Positions 43,480-48,833 of a stretch of DNA of 48,833 bases are shown one piece after another. Each line of letters begins with the position of its first letter. Position 1 is the first letter of the stretch. A program made the translations under genes and the position numbers. Origin of the DNA: Anaerolineaceae bacterium UBA4890 (GTDB taxonomy: Bacteria; Chloroflexota; Anaerolineae; Anaerolineales; Anaerolineaceae); assembly GCA_002399085.1 (NCBI GenBank), contig DHCY01000039.1, positions 91,069 through 139,901 of the forward strand, read 5' to 3'. The notes beneath the pieces were generated by a model, which searched no databases, had not been told where the DNA came from, and saw only the letters and a list, made by a program, of their open reading frames with translations.

Positions 43480-44190
43480 ATGAAAGCTGTAGTTCTGGCG
43501 GGGGGCAAGGGTACAAGGCTTGCCCCATATACATACATCTTACCCAAACCGATGATGCCTATCGGCGATCATGCCATCTTGGAGGTTTTGCTTGGACAGA
43601 TGAGCCGGGCCGGTATCAGGGAAGTTACCCTGGCTGTCGGTCATTTGTCTGGTTTGATGAAATCCTATTTTAAAGATGGTTCTCAATATAACCTCAAGAT
43701 TGATTACGCTCTCGAAACTAAACCGCTCGGCACAGCGGGTCCGCTTGCATTTATCGAAGGTTTGGATGACACCTTCCTGGTTTGCAATGGGGATATCCTT
43801 ACCTTACTCGATATCAATAAGCTGTTAGCCTTTCATAAGAAACAGAATGCCATTTGCACCATTGCCAGTCATCAAAGAACCCACAAAATCAACCTGGGCG
43901 TGATCGAGCATGACACGGACTCCTACCAGGTCTCGGGTTACATTGAAAAACCAACAATGAACTTTCTTGTGAGTATGGGCATGTACGTTTTTGAACCGAG
44001 AGTTCTGGATTTTATCCCGAAAGGGGAATATTTTGACTTTCCCACCCTGGTCAACACTTTACTCAGCGCTGACGAGAAAGTTGCCTGCTATCCATACAAT
44101 GGCTACTGGCGCGACCTGGGGAATACGGATGATTTTCTTGCGGCGAATGATGACTTTGAAAACATGCGCTCGCAATTTTTAGCGGAGTAA
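43480..44190 (+). CDS. Sugar-phosphate nucleotidyltransferase
   Basis: A 236-residue nucleotidyltransferase with VVLAGGKGTRLAPYT at the start and LPKPMMPIGDHAILE, the signature and metal/sugar-phosphate region of RmlA/GlmU-like enzymes. KPLGTAGPL and VCNGDIL follow, and WRDLGNTDDFLAANDD ends it. It joins a nucleoside monophosphate to a sugar-1-phosphate. The small size fits the LegF/PtmE or mannose-1-phosphate guanylyltransferase-like group. TATAAT at 43446-43451 and AAAGGTG precede it. The next gene starts 3 nt after its stop. Base specificity unknown. Confidence 0.88.
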   Translation: MKAVVLAGGKGTRLAPYTYILPKPMMPIGDHAILEVLLGQMSRAGIREVTLAVGHLSGLMKSYFKDGSQYNLKIDYALETKPLGTAGPLAFIEGLDDTFLVCNGDILTLLDINKLLAFHKKQNAICTIASHQRTHKINLGVIEHDTDSYQVSGYIEKPTMNFLVSMGMYVFEPRVLDFIPKGEYFDFPTLVNTLLSADEKVACYPYNGYWRDLGNTDDFLAANDDFENMRSQFLAE

Positions 44191-44192
44191 CT

Positions 44193-45338
44193 ATGAACTG
44201 GCGCGTAACTTTAGCAGATGTAAATCTCGGAATCGAAGAAGAAACAGCCGTTCTGGATGTATTGCACTCGGGTTGGCTTACGATGGGTGCGGTGACGCAA
44301 GCTTTTGAACAGGAATTTGCCGCCTTTGTAGGGGCAAAGCACGCGATTGCGGTTAACAATGCCACGGCTGCCCTGCACCTGGCTTGTATGGCAGTGGGGT
44401 TGGGACCGGAGGATGAAGCCCTTATTCCTTCGCTTACTTTCGTCGCGACTGCCAATGCCGTTCGTTATACTGGAGCAAAAGTAGTCTTTGCGGATATTGA
44501 AAGTGAAGACTGGCTGTGCATCTGCCCACATTCAATTGAAGAACTAATCACCGAAAAGACGAAGGCAATCGTTGTCATGCATTACGCCGGTTTTGCCTGC
44601 GACATGCCTGCTATTATGCGCATAGCCAAAGAGCATGGTCTGGCGGTGATTGAAGACGCCGCACACGCGGTTGGCGCCAGCCTGGAGGGCAGGGCATTGG
44701 GCACATGGGGCGACGTCGGTTGTTACAGCTTTTTTGGCAACAAAAACATGACCACAGCCGAGGGCGGCATGCTGGTGACTGATGACGACCTGCTTGCAGA
44801 AAAAATCCGTATAATGCGCTCTCATGGAATGACCACGCTCACCTGGGATCGTTACAAAGGTCACGCCAGCACTTACGACGTAGTTGAACTTGGTTACAAC
44901 TACCGCCTGGATGAGATCCGCTCGGCAATCGGGCGTGAGCAGCTTAAAAAGCTGCCAGCAGGCAATGCCAGGCGTGCCCAGTTGGTCTCTCGCTACCGCG
45001 AGGACCTCGCCAGGCGCTGCCCCCAACTGAAGCTGCCATTTGGCGAAGGCAGAGGAGGGGTGAGCAGCCAGCATATTTTCCCAATTCTGCTGCCTGAGGG
45101 CGTTGAAAAGGAAATTTTTCGGGAATTATTGAAACAGGATGGTATCCAAACCAGTTTTCACTACCCGCCTGTGCACAGCTTCGAAATTTATCGTAACCCT
45201 TCCCAGGATTTTGCCAATACGCTCTGGATGACGGAAAATGTCGCAAACCGCGAAGTCACCTTGCCGCTTTACCCGACCATGTCTGATGAGCAGCAGCAGT
45301 TGGTGATCGAAAGCGTGTACAAAGCGCTCACAACCTGA
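44193..45338 (+). CDS. DegT/DnrJ/EryC1/StrS-family sugar aminotransferase
   Basis: A 381-residue PLP enzyme. NNATAALHLAC (55-65) binds the cofactor phosphate, VIEDAAHAVGA (152-162) carries the cofactor Asp, and FFGNKNMTTAEGG (180-192) holds the Schiff-base Lys184. VELGYNYRLDEIRSAIG and FPILLP follow. The family puts an amino group on 4-keto (or 3-keto) nucleotide sugars. Together with the LegB-like dehydratase upstream it can make a 4-amino-4,6-dideoxy sugar such as a bacillosamine- or perosamine-type unit. It is spaced 3 nt from the nucleotidyltransferase stop. Confidence 0.93.
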   Translation: MNWRVTLADVNLGIEEETAVLDVLHSGWLTMGAVTQAFEQEFAAFVGAKHAIAVNNATAALHLACMAVGLGPEDEALIPSLTFVATANAVRYTGAKVVFADIESEDWLCICPHSIEELITEKTKAIVVMHYAGFACDMPAIMRIAKEHGLAVIEDAAHAVGASLEGRALGTWGDVGCYSFFGNKNMTTAEGGMLVTDDDLLAEKIRIMRSHGMTTLTWDRYKGHASTYDVVELGYNYRLDEIRSAIGREQLKKLPAGNARRAQLVSRYREDLARRCPQLKLPFGEGRGGVSSQHIFPILLPEGVEKEIFRELLKQDGIQTSFHYPPVHSFEIYRNPSQDFANTLWMTENVANREVTLPLYPTMSDEQQQLVIESVYKALTT

Positions 45339-45445
45339 TCATCCCGTCTTTAGACAGTTCCCGTGCCGTAGCCAGGAAGAATCGGAGGAGGTGAGAATCC
45401 AATTGCCGATAACGTCTGGTTGCTGGCGTGATAAAATCCAGTACC

Positions 45446-46120
45446 ATGAAGCGAAACATTCTGATCGTCACCCTGCTGCTAGCGATCTTATCTGGCTGTG
45501 GCCGGAAAAACCTGCCCTTGCAAAGATTCGAAGGCGAAACGGTGGCGACCCTGCAGATTTCCCTGGACGAAGAAGCGGACGGCTACCTTACGACTACTCC
45601 AACTAACCCACAGTCCACTCAGGAAACGACTTTGCCGACTACCACCGCGCCCGTCGACCCTTTGGGAGACGAAGCCCAAGCTACTTCAACTTTACCCGTG
45701 ATTGTTGGAACCTCTTATCCGGCTCAGGTTTCCACACCACCTCCGGCGCTGGCGCTAACCGGAGGACCAACACTAACTGCAACGCCAACCCTGGCAAACC
45801 CTGTCTGGACTGGCAAATGGAACATCTGGTTCCAGGATAAGACGGGCGACTATATAAAAGCAGTCATGACTGTTACCCTCAGCGGCAATCAACTCACAGC
45901 TAACACCACCCTTAAAAACAACGATTATTTGTTCACCGGAACGCTCCTGACGGAAGCCGCCAAAGTTGAAGGCAAGTGGTTTACCGGCGGCGATGAGGGG
46001 AAATTCTGGTGGCAAATGATAGCTGCCGACACCTTCGCTGGTTCATGGGATGGTCGCTTCGGTTTTTGCGGTGATCGCGAAAGTGAAGAACAGCCTACCG
46101 CTTGCCGGCGTATACCTTAG
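45446..46120 (+). CDS. Predicted lipoprotein of unknown function
   Basis: A 224-residue product from ATG 45446. The signal MKRNILIVTLLLAILSGCGR ends in lipobox LSGC (Cys18). A Thr/Pro-rich spacer (about 50-115), like the spacers of the LCP proteins, leads to a C-terminal domain with WTGKWNIWFQDKTG and FAGSWDGRFGFCG repeats of the W-x-G type. The two W-G repeats resemble beta-barrel lipid-binding-like modules. Function unknown. It follows the aminotransferase by 107 nt and precedes the peptidase gene by 16 nt. Confidence 0.75.
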   Translation: MKRNILIVTLLLAILSGCGRKNLPLQRFEGETVATLQISLDEEADGYLTTTPTNPQSTQETTLPTTTAPVDPLGDEAQATSTLPVIVGTSYPAQVSTPPPALALTGGPTLTATPTLANPVWTGKWNIWFQDKTGDYIKAVMTVTLSGNQLTANTTLKNNDYLFTGTLLTEAAKVEGKWFTGGDEGKFWWQMIAADTFAGSWDGRFGFCGDRESEEQPTACRRIP

Positions 46121-46136
46121 AATCGAGATTTCTCAT

Positions 46137-46628
46137 ATGAGACCCACGCTTGCGCCCAAGGTTGCTGAATATAAGCTTGATTCTGTAGAGCTGGCAACAT
46201 TGCTCCGTGCTGCCATCGATGCGGGTTATTCTGCCAGTTTTAATGCCCCCGGCAACAGCATGCTTCCCTTCATCCACTCCGGTGACAAAATTTTCGTTGC
46301 CCCGCTGGGAAAGAGTTCGATCAGGCTGGGCGATGTTCTCGTTTTCATCCAGCCTGACAGCGGGCATGTGCTCGCTCATCGGGTTGTCAAACTGAAAGCT
46401 GACCGCATTCTCTGCAAGGGGGATAACGTCGCCAATCTGTTTGACGGCTGGGTTTTCTTTGAAGACGTCCTGGGTCGGGTCGTCAAAGTTCAAAGAGAGG
46501 GGAAACCGATACAGTTCGGGCTTGGATTTGAGAAGCAATTCATAGCCAGCCTCTCGCGCAAGCAACTGCTGGCGCCCTTGCTCAATTTTTTGCGAAAAGT
46601 GAAAATAGGGGTAGTAAGGTCGAAATAG
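46137..46628 (+). CDS. S24/S26-family signal-peptidase-like protein
   Basis: A 163-residue protein beginning MRPTLAPKVAEY. GNSMLPFIHSGD (39-50) contains the nucleophile Ser41, LGDVLVF follows, AHRVV (80-84) places a His81 where archaeal/SipW-type signal peptidases have their base, and CKGDN (93-97) closes the fold. No N-terminal membrane helix is visible, unlike true signal peptidases, so secretion substrates are uncertain. Similar small peptidases are often found beside nucleotidyltransferase-fold proteins such as the convergent gene at 46920. Start chosen at the ATG 16 nt after the lipoprotein stop. Confidence 0.78.
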   Translation: MRPTLAPKVAEYKLDSVELATLLRAAIDAGYSASFNAPGNSMLPFIHSGDKIFVAPLGKSSIRLGDVLVFIQPDSGHVLAHRVVKLKADRILCKGDNVANLFDGWVFFEDVLGRVVKVQREGKPIQFGLGFEKQFIASLSRKQLLAPLLNFLRKVKIGVVRSK

Positions 46629-46919
46629 CTATTGCAGGTGAGACCCCTCACTCCCTCCACAACAAGCAGGCTTGGATGGAGGTATTTGCATTAATTATTC
46701 CCCCAACGTGTTTGTCTCTCAATCTGCTGTGTTCATCTATCTTTTCGCATTGCATTATCGTGTTGGCGGATTGGAGACACTAAAATTACTTATCAAAAAG
46801 AGTATTCGCTGCCTCCAATCACGCCCTACGAAACTGCTGACGGAAATTTAGAACAGCCGGGATCGGTCGGACACATTCGGTCATAACGCCTGCTCCAGAA
46901 GCGAAGCGGAAAGGGTTGC
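46629..46919. other. Convergent intergenic region with hairpin
   Basis: No gene is seen. CCTCCA (46654-46659) pairs with TGGAGG (46677-46682), and an inner CAAG/CTTG pair closes the loop. TATTTG follows, so it may weakly terminate transcription of the peptidase gene. The rest is unremarkable. Confidence 0.4.
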
Positions 46920-48173
46920 TTACTTTGTCATCCACTTGTGTAACGAATAAGATTTTTTTGCCTTATCGAGGGCGGGTTGTGAGGAGTTTTCACCCACTTG
47001 GAGCCTTCTGACCGTCCCCCAGTAATTCCGGAACAAATATTTCACTCTGACCCAATACAAACCGATGATTTTTGGCGAATTGGGCGGGACGTTATAGGTA
47101 CGTGCCAGTGCTATGCGGGGAATGAAAACCCGCTGCAAGCTAATTTTCAACTTGGCATAGAGGTTCCTGCTGTCATTCAGCTGAACCAGGTCAGGGGTCA
47201 GGCGCTCCCCCTGTTCACCTCGTTCCAGCAATACGCTGCGGGCGTCCTGCAGTATTTCGGGTTCCAGTGGCTTTGGCAGCAGGTCATTGTATACTTCAGA
47301 CGGAATGGGCACATTCAGCTGCGTTTCGACCAGTTTCATGGTGAGTGCTGTGACCCGTTCCGCCCGCCATGATTTTGCGATCCTGACCAGCTTCTGCCAG
47401 TCTATCTGTTCCCTGAATTTTTGGATTACCAGGGCGACGTCGAGTAAACCGCGCAAACCCAGCTGTAAATAGTGCTGATAGGTCAGGTGCAGGCACAGGT
47501 GCAGGATCAGGTCCTCCACGCCCAAGGCCAGGGCAGCAACGTTGGCGATTTTGGCTGGTAGGTTGCGCTGCCAAAGGGCGTCCGGGTCGATGGTGAAAGG
47601 CTCGTTCTCCTCCAGCAGGGTCCAGTGCACCTCCAGCAAGGGGCTGCCGGACTTTTGCATGGGCGGAACGTGTTTAGTATCGGCGTTCAGGTCGTCCAGG
47701 CTGAAGTAGCTGGTCTGGCTATAGCCCAAGCCTTTTAGGACCTCGATTGCCCCTTTCAGGTCCGACCTTTTGACCAAAATATCGATATCGTTCATCGAAC
47801 GGGCACCGATATCTCCGTAGATATTCTCGAGCAGATAAATGCCCTTCAGCCCGGCGGCAGGGATGCCAGCCTTATGCAGGGCGGAAAAAACAGCTTCGGT
47901 ATCATGCAGAATGAGCATATTTTTGGCTGTAGTCGAGAGAAAGGAATGGTGGAGACGTTCTTTTTGAGGGATTTCGAGCCCGTGGGATCGATTCAATTGA
48001 AGCAGGAGAGCGTAAAGCAGTTCGGCAAGGTCCTGCTTGTAGGCTTGGGCGATGATCGCATCCCACTCACCAGGCTCCAGATGGGCAGCGCGAAGATATA
48101 GCTCTTCCGGGCTGAGCCCGGGTTGAACCAGTTCCAAAAGCGCGATCAACGGGTCGAATTTTTCTGGCATCAC
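46920..48173 (-). CDS. Nucleotidyltransferase-fold protein (NTP_transf_5-like)
   Basis: A 417-residue protein. AGLKGIYLLENIYGDIGARS and MNDIDILV (107-134) carry the nucleotidyltransferase active-site pattern with Asp129 and Asp131, as in the uncharacterised NTP_transf_5 family. The rest is helical with ADTKHVPPMQ and LEVHWTLLEENEPF. Members of the family are often found next to small S24/S26 peptidases or PqqD-like proteins, as here (convergent pair). The nucleotide target is unknown. A second Met at codon 2 is an alternative start. Confidence 0.82.
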   Translation of the reverse strand: MMPEKFDPLIALLELVQPGLSPEELYLRAAHLEPGEWDAIIAQAYKQDLAELLYALLLQLNRSHGLEIPQKERLHHSFLSTTAKNMLILHDTEAVFSALHKAGIPAAGLKGIYLLENIYGDIGARSMNDIDILVKRSDLKGAIEVLKGLGYSQTSYFSLDDLNADTKHVPPMQKSGSPLLEVHWTLLEENEPFTIDPDALWQRNLPAKIANVAALALGVEDLILHLCLHLTYQHYLQLGLRGLLDVALVIQKFREQIDWQKLVRIAKSWRAERVTALTMKLVETQLNVPIPSEVYNDLLPKPLEPEILQDARSVLLERGEQGERLTPDLVQLNDSRNLYAKLKISLQRVFIPRIALARTYNVPPNSPKIIGLYWVRVKYLFRNYWGTVRRLQVGENSSQPALDKAKKSYSLHKWMTK

Positions 48174-48296
48174 ATCAAAAAAACCTCAACTCTAATTGTA
48201 CCGAAATTATTAACCGATCGAGCATTATTCTTAATCTTGGGTGCCTGTCTAAGGCTGGATAACGACTCAAAGTTACTGTTTCACTTTTGACTAGAC

Positions 48297-48833
48297 CTAG
48301 AAAAAAGTGTTGATGGAGAGGCTGTCATTGAGGCGGCTTTTGAGCAATTGTACCCAAGTATTTGATTCTGCAGATCTCCTAAATACTGGGATTGAGTAGG
48401 CATGTACGACCCATTCTGGAGCGGTTTTCTTAGGCGCTTTTGCCCTGGGAAGCGTGCGTACTTCAACCTGTCCTATCTGCGCAAAGGCTTGGCTTTTTAT
48501 CAGCTCTTTGTGCCGGATCACAGCCAGAAGGCTCCTGGCTCCCCGTATTGACCAGGACATCCCTCGTCCTTTCATCCGCTGTCGGACCAATTTGTCCACG
48601 TTCCCTTCCATCGACCCAAGATTTGAGAATTCAAAGCCATCCAAGCCTCGTTTATCCAAATCAGTCAGAATGTTCTGATGGGTTTTGAGATATTTGTAGC
48701 TCTCTATTTGTCTATCCCGGAATGGACATGCATCAGGAATAATCGCCTCTTTGAGTCTCTTCTCTATCGCTCCAAAACCTTTGCTAAACAGGTCTGTCTT
48801 CAGATCATTTATATCCAATACAGGACCAAAACC
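48297..48833 (-). mobile_element. ISLre2-like transposase, cut by the window edge
   Basis: The minus-strand reading frame is open from the right edge of the window to TAG at 48297-48299. FEFSNLGSMEGNVDKLVRQR, then MKGRGMSWSIRGARSLL, resemble the conserved end of ISLre2/UPF0236-type transposases. Only the last 178 codons are inside the window. No terminal inverted repeat could be fixed because the other end is missing. It suggests an insertion sequence flanks the locus on the right. Confidence 0.65.

Noticed and set aside
42395..45338. A complete legionaminic acid pathway
   Set aside because: Only dehydratase-, nucleotidyltransferase- and aminotransferase-like genes are present. The synthase and hydrolase/epimerase steps are missing here.

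Overview
The window looks like a surface-polysaccharide locus from a Chloroflexota genome, probably Anaerolineae. The taxonomic call is inference. It rests on the combination of LytR-CpsA-Psr (LCP) proteins with Pro/Thr-rich linkers, a lipoprotein with the same kind of linker, double zinc-ribbon and SH3-like proteins, intergenic repeats made of short echoing words, and an ABC-type glycan exporter. No rRNA, tRNA or CRISPR array was seen.

Left flank (1-3.4 kb): a cluster of dispersed repeats, a frameshifted DegV-family gene, a zinc-ribbon protein, an SH3-like membrane protein and a patatin-like lipase. Head of the locus (3.5-6.5 kb): a specialised NusG-like antiterminator followed by two LCP-family glycopolymer ligases, one a predicted lipoprotein and one anchored by a transmembrane helix. 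Rearranged zone (6.6-20.3 kb): an ABC-2 exporter permease (wzm) with a premature stop, a GT39-type membrane glycosyltransferase with an internal deletion, a TPR protein with an O-antigen ligase/polymerase, two left-handed beta-helix acyltransferases, a 28-codon fragment of a second wzm, an intact wzm, a sugar-kinase-like phosphotransferase, a frameshifted methyltransferase, several GT2 enzymes, and a 41-codon fragment of the exporter ATPase gene wzt.

Assembly operons (20.3-40.7 kb): intact wzt with a C-terminal substrate-recognition domain, then about twenty mostly overlapping genes. These are GT2 and GT4 glycosyltransferases, a GT10 fucosyltransferase-like enzyme, a WbsX/GH99-like protein, a GT14 branching enzyme on the opposite strand, a second Wzy/WaaL-like protein, a polysaccharide deacetylase, a CapK-like adenylate-forming enzyme and a methyltransferase. 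A strong terminator closes this part at about 40.8 kb. Initiation and precursor operon (40.9-45.3 kb): a phosphoglycosyl transferase with reversed domain order, a LegB-like 4,6-dehydratase, a sugar nucleotidyltransferase and a DegT aminotransferase. Together these could make an amino-deoxy sugar and load the first sugar on the lipid carrier. Right flank: a lipoprotein, an S24/S26 peptidase convergent with a nucleotidyltransferase-like protein, and an ISLre2-like transposase cut by the window edge.

A plausible working model, by inference: the initiating transferase starts a lipid-linked glycan, the GTs extend and branch it, acyltransferases, the deacetylase and the methyltransferase decorate it, Wzm/Wzt export it, and the LCP proteins attach it to the wall. 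The NusG paralogue would keep polymerase processive over the long operon. The most striking signals are the start-proximal wzm and wzt remnants, the sharp base-composition breaks inside wzt, and the reversed initiating transferase. They suggest the locus was assembled by repeated exchange at exporter genes.
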